NCBI RefSeq assembly: GCF_023242365.1
Contig: NZ_JALLIX010000029.1
Location: 1-64,000 of the forward strand
Reading direction: 5' to 3'
From: Pseudomonas sp. MWU13-2100
Lineage (GTDB): Bacteria; Pseudomonadota; Gammaproteobacteria; Pseudomonadales; Pseudomonadaceae
DNA length: 64,000 bases
Shown: positions 1 to 8,772 of the stretch, piece after piece
Numbering within the stretch: position 1 is the first letter of the stretch
How the letters are laid out: each line of letters starts with the position of its first letter
Program-made: the position numbers and the translations under genes
Notes under the pieces: model-generated
What the model saw: only the letters and a program-made list of their open reading frames with translations
What the model was told of the DNA's origin: nothing
Database searches by the model: none

Positions 1-370
1 TCGGGTCAGCCTGTGGCGCTTTCATCGTCACACAGGACACGCCGTCGAGGCCTGTCTGTTTCACCCACCAGTCCTTGCTCGGGTCGCTTTCCGCCCAATC
101 CTTGATACCCGGAATCAAGGAGGTCAGTTGATAGTGCTTCTGGTTCTCCACATCCGTCAGCATCACCTGGAAGAAGCCCAGCGGATAGAACGCTGCTGCG
201 TTGATCTCAAAGCCGAAGACCCGCCCGCCTGCCTTGAGCGTGCCGGTATGCCACCACCATTCAGTCGGTGCGCCGACGTGCAGGTACTGGTCCTTGGGAA
301 GGTGGAGGACCACTTCGGACGGGGGAATGGGAACAGGAACAGAAGGATGCGCAAGCTGCGATGACTTCAT
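1..370 (-). CDS. CrtC/AttH-like lipocalin-type protein, N-terminal part (cut by window edge)
   Basis: The first 123 residues of a leftward gene are visible; the rest lies beyond the window. The ATG at 370 has AGAGAGG seven bases upstream. Around residues 35-45 the protein reads PTEWWWHTGTL, close to the Glu-Trp-Trp ... Thr-Gly signature of the AttH/CrtC (hydroxyneurosporene-synthase-like) beta-barrel family. It is followed by 'FGFEINAAAFYPLGFFQVMLTD', written here in two parts: FGFEINAAAF and YPLGFFQVMLTD. No signal peptide is evident at the start, so the protein may be cytoplasmic or a signal may be atypical. Family members bind or modify hydrophobic substrates, but the substrate here cannot be told. 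The family call rests on one motif. Confidence 0.6.
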   Translation of the reverse strand, partial: MKSSQLAHPSVPVPIPPSEVVLHLPKDQYLHVGAPTEWWWHTGTLKAGGRVFGFEINAAAFYPLGFFQVMLTDVENQKHYQLTSLIPGIKDWAESDPSKDWWVKQTGLDGVSCVTMKAPQADP

Positions 371-858
371 GATGTCGCCTCTCTCTATGGAAACCAGATG
401 GTGGGTGTCGACCGCGCCTGTACCCGCGCACTGCTGTGCGCTTGTGCAGGAGAAAGAAATCTACTGTCAGCGAAGGCCGGGGCAACCCGGTTCGGCGGGG
501 GAAGGGCTGTCAGGGCGAAGGAGGGGTGTCGCACACTCGAGGTGACACCTGGGCTGGTCATGTCTTCTTCCATGAAAGAGGAGCAGCGTGATTGGCCGGT
601 TTTCGGGGCTGGGAGCTTCAAACGTCCTGGCCGATAAGGCTAGCTGAGAATTCTGAAGCTGCAATGTCAATTTGATGTCGTTGGTTATTAAGGGCTGAAT
701 GCCGAAAAGACATTGCCAGCATGACCCCCAAGGGCGAGTGCTACTTCGACCAGGCTTGCTGCACGGGCGCCAATCATGCTTTCCTGCCATGTCCGTCGGA
801 TCGGTGGCATTACCGCAATGTGCAATCAAACTTCTGAATACCAGCATGGGGCCTGTTT
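371..858. other. Intergenic region between divergent genes
   Basis: This 488-base gap separates the leftward CrtC-like gene from the rightward monooxygenase gene and must hold both promoters. No convincing -35/-10 pair, terminator or long repeat was seen. The only coding-like trace is the short leftward reading frame at 688-810, listed separately. Confidence 0.6.
688..810 (-). pseudogene. Possible N-terminal remnant of an AraC-type regulator
   Basis: A 40-codon leftward frame from the ATG at 810 contains 'GARAASLVEVALALGGHAG', which resembles the opening of AraC regulators of the arabinose-binding-like type (a run such as RAASL..VALALGG near the N-terminus). It ends at a TAA after FSAFSP, far short of a normal 330-residue regulator, and no DNA-binding domain follows. 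If real it is a truncated remnant that may once have controlled a neighbour. The resemblance is short and could be chance. Confidence 0.25.
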
Positions 859-1161
859 ATGTCGAGTGAAGTGAAGCTGGTTGTTTTGATTTCCACGCAG
901 GTAGGGCGAGGGCAGGCGCAGATTGATGCATTTGAAAAGCTTGCCCCACTGGTCAGAAATGAAGAGGGATGCCTGCAATACGATCTTCATCGGGTTGCTG
1001 GCAATGACGACCAGTTTGTTTTGATGGAGCGATGGGCATCGACATCAGCCCTGGCGGCTCATGACCTAACGCCTCATATGATTGCGGCGGGTACACACAA
1101 CCCTACCTTCAGAGCTGGTCCCGCAACCGTTTTGCACCTTGGCCCAACGATTCCAGCCTAG
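859..1161 (+). CDS. Antibiotic-biosynthesis-monooxygenase (ABM) family protein, YgiN-like
   Basis: The product is 100 residues, the usual size for single-domain ABM proteins, which form dimeric ferredoxin-like barrels and often act on quinones or polyketides without a cofactor. Family features are the opening beta strand (KLVVLISTQV), the 'NEEGCLQYDLHRV' segment around residues 30-43, the 'FVLMERWAS' strand and the following 'ALAAHDLTPHM' helix. The ATG at 859 has only a weak ribosome-binding site. The gene stands alone. The substrate cannot be inferred, and the role (quinol monooxygenase or stress-related) is family-level only. Confidence 0.8.
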   Translation: MSSEVKLVVLISTQVGRGQAQIDAFEKLAPLVRNEEGCLQYDLHRVAGNDDQFVLMERWASTSALAAHDLTPHMIAAGTHNPTFRAGPATVLHLGPTIPA

Positions 1162-1780
1162 CTGCGCGAGGGCTTGGGCCAATTTTGACGCGTTCCAGGG
1201 GCGAGCCTGCACGGCGGTTATGATGTATTGCGGATCGTTGAACCGCTCATAAGGACCTGACACTACCTGGCGTGCCGCTCAACGACATGATCAAACACTC
1301 TTTGGTCGCGGCTGAGCGGGCACGCGCCTATTTTTCATAAGACGTTATCAGTATTAGTTGGGTTGTAGGATGTTTTTGATGGTTGGTGGGTACCGATATT
1401 AAATCAAAACCACATTGTATTTTGAAATCACTTTTTTCTGGCTGCTATCGTCTTCTGCATATGGGAGCAGTTTCAATAAGCCCGTCACTTATGAGTTTGT
1501 ATCCGATTGTAGTCATTTCTGACACATTTCTTCATGTTCTCTTGTGTCTGTTAGTGCATGCTGGAGCAACTTCCGTAATCCTCTTCTGAACGGCGGCACG
1601 CCACTTTCGCCGGCTCGAAAAGTTTCATGTTCGAAAGCTTGAGGGGGTTCATGGCATCAGCGAATATCGCCGGTCTCAGCTATACCCCTATATAGAGTCC
1701 TCAGACTCAACAGCCAGGAACTCGGCCTGACACCGCATGCCGGAACTTGACTTTCAATTCGCAGAAGAGGTTTCGCGTCT
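1162..1780. other. Intergenic region, AT-rich core between short inverted repeats
   Basis: This 619-base stretch has no gene I can support. Its middle (about 1330-1580) is clearly more AT-rich than the neighbourhood. The 11-mer TGGCGTGCCGC at 1268-1278 recurs inverted at 1593-1603 (GCGGCACGCCA), so the AT-rich core lies between two exact inverted copies. No transposase fragment is visible. The 68-codon frame inside it (1383-1589) has no family resemblance and atypical composition, so I leave it out. Confidence 0.5.
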
Positions 1781-2299
1781 ATGCAAGACAGCCATATCAG
1801 CATCAGGCCGCTGTCGGAGATCGATGCGCAACCGTACAGGGAAATCCGTCTTCGCGCGATTGTCGATGCCCCCTCCACCATGTGGCCAACGGCTGAGGAA
1901 GAGCTGGCGTGGCCCGTGGCGCAAACCGAGGCGCTGCTTCATGCCACTGTGCATGAGATTGTGTTCGGGGCCTTTGCCGGAGAACACCTGATAGGGGTCA
2001 CCAGCCTGCACCGAGAGCCTGTTCGACAGGCCGAGCACACCGGCTTTGTCTGGGGCGTCTTTGTCGATCAGGCTTACCGCCGGCAAGGAACCGCCCGAAA
2101 ACTCTTCGCAGCCGTAGTCGCCCAGGCCAAGGCGACTGGCGTCATTCAGCTTCATCTGTCCGTCAATACCGAGAATTTCGCCGCCAGCAACTTCTATCGT
2201 TCGCTCGGTTTCGAGTCCTTCGGCATCAAGCCGCGGGTGTTGTGGGTAGGCGGACGCTTTTATGACGAAGAGCAAATGGTGCTGCGCCTGGACGACTGA
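1781..2299 (+). CDS. GNAT-family N-acetyltransferase
   Basis: The protein has 172 residues, one GNAT fold. The acetyl-CoA loop is visible as 'VDQAYRRQGTARKL' (about residues 97-110), matching the Q/RxxGxG/A pattern after the beta-4 strand 'HTGFVWGVFV'. The late 'LHLSVNTENFAASNFYRSLGF' region (given as LHLSVNTENFAA then SNFYRSLGF) carries the typical N..A...Y...GF ending. The ATG at 1781 follows AGAAGAGG ten bases upstream. The acceptor is unknown. It is monocistronic and convergent with the diguanylate cyclase gene. Confidence 0.88.
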   Translation: MQDSHISIRPLSEIDAQPYREIRLRAIVDAPSTMWPTAEEELAWPVAQTEALLHATVHEIVFGAFAGEHLIGVTSLHREPVRQAEHTGFVWGVFVDQAYRRQGTARKLFAAVVAQAKATGVIQLHLSVNTENFAASNFYRSLGFESFGIKPRVLWVGGRFYDEEQMVLRLDD

Positions 2300-2379
2300 C
2301 GGAGAGGTTTCGGGAACCGAGCCCCCCGCTGGAGGACAAGTGTGCCGAGCAAAGACCGCGTTGTCGGCACGGCACCCGT

Positions 2380-3957
2380 CTAGATTTTCTCGGGCAGCTC
2401 CGCTTCTTCCACCATCACACAGTTCCTGCCGTTCTGCTTGGCCCGATACAGCAGCTTGTCGGCCTTGTCGAATACCGCGGCGACGGACTCCTTCTCTGGC
2501 GTCCAGAGGGCAACGCCGAACGAAACCGTGATATGTCCGACCGTATCGATGGCTTCGTTCTCGATCGAGGCCCGAAGCCGTTCGGCCACTTCGGCCGCCG
2601 TCCTGAGCGAGCTGTCCGGCAGCAGCAGCACAAACTCCTCACCTCCCACCCGACAGGGCAAGTCGTTCGCCCGTGAGTTCTGTCTCATCAGGTCGGCGAC
2701 GACGCGAAGGGTTTCATCGCCCGCAGCATGACCGAAGGTGTCGTTTACCCGCTTGAAGTGATCAATGTCCAGGGACACAACGGCGAATGAATGACCGGTT
2801 TCCTCCCAGAGCGTCAGCGCATCTTGCATGGCCCGGCGATTGGCCAGCCCGGTGAGCGCATCGCTTTGGGCCTGCCGGTTCAGCCGGCCGATCTTATCCT
2901 GTAGCAAACCGACGCTGAACAGCAGGGCGCGGCGGATTTGCCAGGCTTCGTTGAAAAAGGCCGAAACCGCACTGATGCGCTTATAGCTGTCAGGCGCATC
3001 CAGGCGTTTCGCATACCTGGCCAGCAGGGAAAGCGGGCTGGCTATCTTCGTCCCCGACCACCAGATAAGAACCAGCCCGAGCAGTCCCAGCGGCGCTATG
3101 CCCTTGCCGACCTTGGCCATCAGGTGATTCAGCGTGGCCAGGGTATTGTTGAGCGGCTGTTGTGAAACGACGCCCCAGCCGCTGCTGGAAACGGTTTCGA
3201 AGCCGGCAAGCATCTCGATGCCGTTGGCGTCGCGCGACTGGAGGCTACCGCTCTTGTTTTGCAAGACGGCATCCACGATGGGGTCATCTCCCACTGTGAC
3301 GCCGATGTTGTCGGGCCGAGGGTGATAGAGCACACGACGTGTTTTGTCGACCAGATAAACATAGGCCCCATCATGACGGACATGCTGATCGACCAGGGTG
3401 TGCAAGGCGTTTTCCTGGTCGAGCCGGACGGTCCCGCCGATGAGGCCCAGGTATTCTCCCCTTGCGCCGAATACGGGATAGGAGATGAAGATCACGAGAT
3501 TGCCGGCGATGGACTTGAATGAGTTGCTGATCTTCGGCTCGCGGCTTTGCAGGGGTTCTGTGTTGCGCAGCGTCTGGCCATTGATGCTCAGACTTTCTGG
3601 TGCCGATGCCACGACCGTGCCGGAGGCGTTGGCCATCAGGACGGAGTTGAAGCTGTTGTCCTGCTTCAGCAGTCGCAGGGCTTCGTCATCCAGGCGTCCC
3701 TGGTCGTTGAAACCCTTGCCGATGGCACTGGCGCTGTATTTGAGTTTGTCGATGTCTGAACTGAGGACTTGCTCGATACCGGCGGCGATTCGGGAGGCAT
3801 AGTCCTTGTTGTTTTCGAGTGCGTGGGTGATCAGTTCCTGTTTCTGAACCTTGTAGATGACCCAGAAACTGTTGGCCAGGGTGGTGACTGCGGAGAGTAG
3901 TGCGATCAGCAGGATGAGTGTGCGCAGGTTAAGCGTGGGCTTTGGCCGGGTGGGCAT
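2380..3957 (-). CDS. Membrane diguanylate cyclase with dCache sensor domain
   Basis: The 525-residue protein makes cyclic di-GMP from two GTP. It starts with one membrane helix (about residues 11-30), followed by a periplasmic double-Cache-like region (about 35-270) with 'VDKTRRVLYHPRPDNIG', typical of dCache sensors, then a second helix (about 280-300). The C-terminal GGDEF domain begins near 'SDALTGLANRRAM'. The active site is GGEEF, so it should be catalytic, and an inhibitory I-site RxxD (RAND) lies exactly five residues upstream, which predicts product feedback. The ligand is unknown. The next leftward gene upstream encodes a chemoreceptor, but the 118-base gap gives no clear operon. Confidence 0.93.
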   Translation of the reverse strand: MPTRPKPTLNLRTLILLIALLSAVTTLANSFWVIYKVQKQELITHALENNKDYASRIAAGIEQVLSSDIDKLKYSASAIGKGFNDQGRLDDEALRLLKQDNSFNSVLMANASGTVVASAPESLSINGQTLRNTEPLQSREPKISNSFKSIAGNLVIFISYPVFGARGEYLGLIGGTVRLDQENALHTLVDQHVRHDGAYVYLVDKTRRVLYHPRPDNIGVTVGDDPIVDAVLQNKSGSLQSRDANGIEMLAGFETVSSSGWGVVSQQPLNNTLATLNHLMAKVGKGIAPLGLLGLVLIWWSGTKIASPLSLLARYAKRLDAPDSYKRISAVSAFFNEAWQIRRALLFSVGLLQDKIGRLNRQAQSDALTGLANRRAMQDALTLWEETGHSFAVVSLDIDHFKRVNDTFGHAAGDETLRVVADLMRQNSRANDLPCRVGGEEFVLLLPDSSLRTAAEVAERLRASIENEAIDTVGHITVSFGVALWTPEKESVAAVFDKADKLLYRAKQNGRNCVMVEEAELPEKI

Positions 3958-4075
3958 TTGATGAGATCCGGATAGACATGGGAATACCTGTTGCGGTGCT
4001 GAAACAAGGGGGCGCTGGGCGCGCGTGGCTTACGCGGTCCCTGGCCCCCGGGTTCTGCTATTGCTGAGTGGACCT

Positions 4076-6103
4076 TCAACCGCGGCGCGTCAGCCCCGTT
4101 AGTGTATCGGCAATTGTCTTGGTCCGTCGCGAGGTCCCTTCGGTCATCTGGCCGGAGTCTTCCAGGGCGTCGAGCAAGCTGCGCAGGGTACCCACGGCCG
4201 TGGACTGGTCTTCGATCTGCACCGCCACTTTCTGGATCTCGGACGACAGCCGATCGATATCCACACCGATCTCCCCGGCATTCTTGCGGGTGATCTCCGC
4301 CAGTTTGCGCACTTCATCGGCCACCACGGCAAAGCCCCGGCCCATTTCGCCGGCCCGTGCCGCTTCGATGGCGGCGTTGAGGGCGAGCAGGTTGGTCTGG
4401 CCGGCGATCTGTTGGATCACCTGCACGATCGATTGGATGCGCAGGCTCGATTGAGCCAGCTCACGGGCGCCGCCGACCACTTCGTCGGCCTGGGAGGACA
4501 GGCCGTCGAAGGTCGAGCGCGCTTCGGCGGCGACGTCGTGTTGCCGGTCGATGGTGCTGGCCAAGTCGTCCATCGACAGGTGCAGTTCCTGGGAATAGTG
4601 CTGCAGCTCGCCGCTGATCTGTTCCTGATGGCGGTTGGCCTGGTCGAGCACCGCACCGAGGTCGGTCAGGCCGTGGAACACCGGTTGCAGGTTTTCATCC
4701 AGGCCACTCACATCCAGGGTGCTGGCGAAGTTGTTGTTCTTGAAGGCTTCGATCTGTTTGACCAGGACATGGTTGAGGCCGACCAGCTTCTTGATCTGGC
4801 GACGCAGGAAGAAGGCCTTGAATTCGCCGTAGTGGATCGGGAAGCGGTCGACGTAGTCATCCTCGAAGCTGGCGCCGTTGGTGACGCGGAAGAAGAAGAT
4901 CGCGGTCAGGGTCTGGTTGAGGTTGAGCCCGAGAATCTCGCCGAAAGTGGAAAAGCCAATCAGTGGCACGTCGCCGAAGAGGCCGGTCATGGACCCCAGC
5001 TCCGTGGCGTTGTTGAGCCGGCGCAGGATGCAGTCGTTGAGGATACCGGCAATCGGCTGGCCGCCCTTGCCCTGCAGGAAGCGTTGGTAGTCGCTACGGG
5101 TGGCGTCGCGGATCGAGGTGCGTTTGACCATGAGCAGCTCTTCGCCCGGCGCCACGTCGCAGAACAGGTGCACCAGGCCTTGCTCCGGGTCGATGCGGGC
5201 GATGGAGCGGACGAACAGCTCCTGGCCCACGCGGATGGCGAAGGAGTAGTCGCCCAGGTGCTGCTCCAGTGCCTGCGGCGCGCATTTGAAGGCATCGGCC
5301 AGGGCCTGGACCATGGTCTTGATATTGCCCTGGGCGTCGATGACCTGGTGAATGGTGCGATCTTCCAGGGACGCGGTCAGGACGCTGAAGGTCAGCGTCG
5401 AGGGTTGGAAGTTCTGGCTTTTGAACACGCCGAAACGGATACCGGGCGGGCACTTGAGAAAGACGATCTGGGCGTGGTTCTCGTAGCTGCGGTTGCCGTC
5501 ATGGATCAGGGTTTTCTTGAAGTCGCCCTTGCCGCCCGCCGAGCCGCCAACGAACAGGCAAGGGAAGCGACCGGATTCGTAAAGGGCTTCCATGAAGAAG
5601 GATTCGGACGCCGACAGGCCATCGAAGAGGATGTAGGCCAAGGTGTCACGCTGGTCGATGGGGGTGCGCACTTGCGCCGCCTTGAGGTTTTGTACGAGGC
5701 GGGAGATGCGCTCGCGCATGCTGATGCGTTTGCCGTCGCCGCGGATGTCGGTGCACTCCAGGGACACCATGGCAATTTCGGCGCTGGCGATCACGCTGCG
5801 GTCGAACAACTGCAGCACGATCCGGTCCCAGCGTTCGCCGGTAGGGCAGTAGAGCTGGCTGTCTGTGCTGCTGAGTTCTCCGGAGGTGGTACAGAGGCTG
5901 ATGATGCAGCTTGGGAAACGCTGGCGGACCGTGCGGGCGATCTGGTCGAGGTCCAGGTGCGGGGACACGAAGCCGCTGATAAATACCGGCTCCAGACGAA
6001 CCGCCTGCAGCTTGGCCTGGAGTTCACTGGCGGTACTGAGCACGCTGTGGGTGCCTGAGGAAGAGGAACGGGTCCGGTTGAGCAAATGAGAGAGATTCAT
6101 CAA
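4076..6103 (-). CDS. Cytosolic FIST-domain methyl-accepting chemotaxis-type protein
   Basis: The 675-residue protein has no transmembrane helix. Residues about 35-400 match the FIST_N plus FIST_C sensory module: 'CTTSGELSS' near 70 and the 'LVGLNHVLVKQ' region after it. FIST domains are proposed to bind small ligands such as amino acids. A coiled coil follows, then the chemoreceptor signalling tip 'QTNLLALNAAIEAARAGE' and 'GRGFAVVADEVRKLAE' at about 565-605, the CheA/CheW-binding hairpin. Only about 75 residues follow the tip, and no pentapeptide for CheR is present. It should therefore signal from the cytoplasm. Two ATGs (6103, 6100) are possible starts. Confidence 0.9.
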   Translation of the reverse strand: MMNLSHLLNRTRSSSSGTHSVLSTASELQAKLQAVRLEPVFISGFVSPHLDLDQIARTVRQRFPSCIISLCTTSGELSSTDSQLYCPTGERWDRIVLQLFDRSVIASAEIAMVSLECTDIRGDGKRISMRERISRLVQNLKAAQVRTPIDQRDTLAYILFDGLSASESFFMEALYESGRFPCLFVGGSAGGKGDFKKTLIHDGNRSYENHAQIVFLKCPPGIRFGVFKSQNFQPSTLTFSVLTASLEDRTIHQVIDAQGNIKTMVQALADAFKCAPQALEQHLGDYSFAIRVGQELFVRSIARIDPEQGLVHLFCDVAPGEELLMVKRTSIRDATRSDYQRFLQGKGGQPIAGILNDCILRRLNNATELGSMTGLFGDVPLIGFSTFGEILGLNLNQTLTAIFFFRVTNGASFEDDYVDRFPIHYGEFKAFFLRRQIKKLVGLNHVLVKQIEAFKNNNFASTLDVSGLDENLQPVFHGLTDLGAVLDQANRHQEQISGELQHYSQELHLSMDDLASTIDRQHDVAAEARSTFDGLSSQADEVVGGARELAQSSLRIQSIVQVIQQIAGQTNLLALNAAIEAARAGEMGRGFAVVADEVRKLAEITRKNAGEIGVDIDRLSSEIQKVAVQIEDQSTAVGTLRSLLDALEDSGQMTEGTSRRTKTIADTLTGLTRRG

Positions 6104-6419
6104 GGACTACCTCAAGGTAAACCGCAGATTGTTATTGTGGATAACAGCGGTCCATTGCTGTCGGGGCGCTTGCAGGGCTTGGTGACGTTGATTTGAGCGT
6201 AGCCCGTGCAACCCGTGCTGTTCAGCGTGATATCAATATGATTTCGGGTTTTGATTTTGATCAATGAAACCGATTAGGCCGATTGTGCCAATGGTCGTTG
6301 CTGACACCACACTGCCCATCTGCTCGAGCGAAGAGGGGGCAGGTCGCTTGCAACGAATCATGTAGTCTATGGGGCGGAACGTTTCCCACTCGCGCGGGCT
6401 AAATCAGGAGTACCTGGCC

Positions 6420-7370
6420 ATGGTTCGAGATCTCCTGGTTCTGATCGAGCTGGCTCCCGAGAGTCTTGCTCGCCTGGAAGCTGCCGGCTTCAGGGCGCAC
6501 GTGGCGTTCTCCACTGAAGCGAAGGTCAACACCCTCAAGAGCATGGGCCCTGAGATTCAAGCCGTTCTGACAAACGGGTCTACAGGACTCTCGGCCGTTG
6601 AAATGGCCGCTCTACCTCAACTGAAGATCATCTGCGCCCAGGGCGCGGGCTACGAAAAAATCGATCTGATTGCGGCTCGTGCGCGTGACATCGTCGTAAC
6701 CCATGGTCCCGGCACCAACGATGCCTCGGTCGCTGACCATGCGCTCGCACTGTTGATGGCTATTGTCAGAGGTATTCCCCAGGCGGATGCCGCAGTCCGT
6801 CACGGTCGATGGTCTCAATCCAGGCAGCCAAGGCCCATGCTCTCGAAAAAGAAGCTGGGGATTCTGGGGCTGGGCAATATCGGTCAGCAGATTGCCCGGC
6901 GCGCTGTCGGCGGGTTCGAGATGTCGGTGGGGTATCACAGTCGTCATCCTCGACCCGACTCACCCTTTACCTATTTTGATACGCCGGTAGCCTTGGCCGG
7001 CTGGGCCGATTTCCTGATCGTCGCCACCCCCGGCGGTGCCGGTACATTTCATCTGGTCGACGCCGCGGTACTGAAGGCCCTTGGCCCCAACGGTTATCTG
7101 GTCAATATCGCCCGCGGTAGCGTTGTGGACACGGTTGCGCTTATTGCTGCACTGACAAACCGGGACATTGCCGGGGCGGCACTGGATGTCGTGGAAGGTG
7201 AGCCGGATGTGCCGGTGGAATTCACTAATCTGGATAACTTGATCCTGACGCCGCATATCGCCGGGCGATCACCGGAGGCCGTCGCTGCCACGGTGCAATT
7301 GGTCATCGATAACTTGAAGGCGCATTTTTCCGGACATCCCGTCCTGACACCGGTGCCATTGGTTCAATAG
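6420..7370 (+). CDS. D-isomer-specific 2-hydroxyacid dehydrogenase
   Basis: I start it at the ATG at 6420 because AGGAG lies nine bases upstream, giving 316 residues, normal for the family. The central Rossmann segment reads 'LGILGLGNIGQQIARRA' (GxGxxG). Catalytic residues expected for the family are present: Arg in 'NIARGSVVDT', Glu in 'ALDVVEGEP' and His in 'LTPHIAG'. The enzyme should reversibly reduce a 2-keto acid with NAD(P)H, with glyoxylate or hydroxypyruvate as plausible substrates, but the specificity is not readable. A LysE-type exporter gene follows after 19 bases, so the two are probably co-transcribed. Confidence 0.9.
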   Translation: MVRDLLVLIELAPESLARLEAAGFRAHVAFSTEAKVNTLKSMGPEIQAVLTNGSTGLSAVEMAALPQLKIICAQGAGYEKIDLIAARARDIVVTHGPGTNDASVADHALALLMAIVRGIPQADAAVRHGRWSQSRQPRPMLSKKKLGILGLGNIGQQIARRAVGGFEMSVGYHSRHPRPDSPFTYFDTPVALAGWADFLIVATPGGAGTFHLVDAAVLKALGPNGYLVNIARGSVVDTVALIAALTNRDIAGAALDVVEGEPDVPVEFTNLDNLILTPHIAGRSPEAVAATVQLVIDNLKAHFSGHPVLTPVPLVQ

Positions 7371-7389
7371 GATTTTCAGAGGATTGGCT

Positions 7390-8007
7390 ATGGCGCAATT
7401 GTTGGCGGTGATCTCCATTACCCTATTGGCTGTCATCAGCCCTGGCCCGGACTTCGCCATGGTCACGCGCAACAGCCTGATGTTGTCACGTCGGGCGGGT
7501 GTGCTCACGGCCTTGGGCATAGGGTTGGGCGTGCTGGTCCACGTCAGCTACACGCTGGTTGGCCTGGGCCTGCTGATCCAGCAGTCGTTGTGGCTGTTCA
7601 ACAGCATCAAGCTGGCCGGGGCGGCCTACCTGATCTGGTTGGGTGTGAAGATGTTGCGGACCCGGCCCAGTGGCGCGCTGGCCGCGAGTGCTGTTGCACC
7701 GCTATCGGATTTTGCCGCACTGCGCACGGGTTTCCTGACCAATGTCCTCAACCCGAAGACGACGATTTTTATCATCAGCCTGTTCATGCAGGTGGTCCGT
7801 GCCGATACGCCGCTGACCGTGCAGATCGGCTACGGGGCTTTTATCTCGGGGGCGCATATGGCCTGGTTCAGCGTGGTTGCCTTGTGCTTTTCGGCTAGCG
7901 CCGTGCGCGAACGGTTGCTGGCTGTGCGGCATTGGATCGACCGTGCGTTCGGCGGGTTGCTGGTGGGCTTCGGTATTTTGCTGGCGGTTGCCAGAGGGGC
8001 ACGCTGA
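7390..8007 (+). CDS. LysE/RhtB-family amino-acid exporter
   Basis: The product is 205 residues with about six hydrophobic helices. The family signature 'AVISPGPDFAMVTRNSL' lies near residue 15, followed by 'GIGLGVLVHVSYTLVGLG', and a second conserved segment 'FLTNVLNPKTTIFIISLF' lies near 115. LysE/RhtB proteins export small amino acids or related metabolites across the inner membrane. The ATG at 7390 has CAGAGGA six bases upstream, better than the in-frame TTG at 7384. It lies 19 bases after the dehydrogenase gene, which suggests metabolically linked efflux. The substrate is unknown. Confidence 0.9.
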   Translation: MAQLLAVISITLLAVISPGPDFAMVTRNSLMLSRRAGVLTALGIGLGVLVHVSYTLVGLGLLIQQSLWLFNSIKLAGAAYLIWLGVKMLRTRPSGALAASAVAPLSDFAALRTGFLTNVLNPKTTIFIISLFMQVVRADTPLTVQIGYGAFISGAHMAWFSVVALCFSASAVRERLLAVRHWIDRAFGGLLVGFGILLAVARGAR

Positions 8008-8078
8008 GGTGCTTGGGGTTGCAGGATTCATCCAAGATCCTATAGAAATTGCCCTGATTGCAATCAATGCTTAAAATG

Positions 8079-8094
8079 CACTCATTGATGAGTG
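8079..8094. promoter_or_regulatory. Perfect palindrome, probable toxin-antitoxin operator
   Basis: CACTCAT-TG-ATGAGTG is a perfect 7-bp inverted repeat with a 2-bp centre. It ends 13 bases before the antitoxin ATG at 8108, just where ribbon-helix-helix antitoxins of FitA/VapB type bind to autoregulate. The ribosome-binding site (TGGAGG) follows directly. The assignment as operator is by position. Confidence 0.5.
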
Positions 8095-8107
8095 ATGGAG
8101 GTATGCC

Positions 8108-8356
8108 ATGGCCAGCATGACGATTCGTAATGTTGATGAACAATTAAAGGCGCGTTTGCGAGTGCAAGCGGCGTTGCATGGTCGCTCCATGGAGGAGGAG
8201 GCTCGCGATATCCTGCGTTCGGCATTGTCAGTCGTATCTGGGCGCTCCGGTTCGCTAGTCGAGGCCATTCGTGCACGGATCGAACCTTTAGGTGGCGCGG
8301 ATTTGGACATTGCCCCACGCGAGGCGATGCGGGAGCCACCGGATTTCGACGCATGA
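8108..8356 (+). CDS. FitA/StbC-type ribbon-helix-helix antitoxin
   Basis: An 82-residue protein opening with 'MASMTIRNVDEQLKARLRVQ' (exactly the ribbon plus first helix) and 'GRSMEEEARDILRSAL' (second helix), the pattern of FitA/StbC plasmid-stability antitoxins. It should bind DNA as a dimer through the N-terminal ribbon and neutralise the downstream PIN toxin with its C-terminal half. GGAGG lies about eight bases before the ATG. The stop overlaps the toxin start by four bases (ATGA), the usual translational coupling for this module. The palindrome at 8079-8094 is the likely operator. Confidence 0.9.
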   Translation: MASMTIRNVDEQLKARLRVQAALHGRSMEEEARDILRSALSVVSGRSGSLVEAIRARIEPLGGADLDIAPREAMREPPDFDA

Positions 8357-8772
8357 TCATTCTGGATACCAATGTCCTGTCCGAAATAATGCGACCCGTT
8401 CCGGCAACTGGGGTCATGAAGTGGTTACAGATGCAACCACGAGCCTCAATGTTTACCACCACGATGACTCGTGGTGAGATCCTTTATGGGGTGCGTCTCA
8501 TGCCAGAAGGGGCGCGACGTGACCGCTTGTGGGATATTGCTTTGGATATTTTCAATATCGACTTTGCCGGGCGCTTGCTTGGGTTCGACAGTGATGCGGC
8601 GGATGCCTTTGCTGAGATATCAGCATCGCGCCGCCATGCAGGTTCACCCATCAGTCAATTTGATGCAATGATCGCGGCAATGGCATGTTCGCGTGGGGCA
8701 ATATTAGCGACCCGCAATATCAAGGATTTTATCGGTTGTGGCGTTGATGTCGTAAACCCTTGGGACTGCTAG
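8353..8772 (+). CDS. PIN-domain toxin, FitB/VapC type
   Basis: A 139-residue PIN-domain protein, typical size. The metal-binding acidic residues are visible as Asp in 'MIILDTNVLSE', Glu in 'TRGEILYGV', Asp in 'SQFDAMIAAMA' and Asp in 'NIKDF'. VapC/FitB toxins are Mg-dependent ribonucleases that cleave tRNA or other RNA when the antitoxin is lost. The start overlaps the antitoxin stop by four bases. The pair is intact, so it may be functional. The coding strand shows no premature stop or missing catalytic residue. Confidence 0.92.
   Translation: MIILDTNVLSEIMRPVPATGVMKWLQMQPRASMFTTTMTRGEILYGVRLMPEGARRDRLWDIALDIFNIDFAGRLLGFDSDAADAFAEISASRRHAGSPISQFDAMIAAMACSRGAILATRNIKDFIGCGVDVVNPWDC

Noticed and set aside
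1383..1589. 68-codon frame in the AT-rich island
   Set aside because: No family resemblance, weak start, odd composition; described as part of the intergenic region.
4412..6058. 548-codon open frame opposite the FIST chemoreceptor
   Set aside because: It is the antisense shadow of a well-supported gene; its text is rich in Gly, Ala, His and Asp with no family motif.
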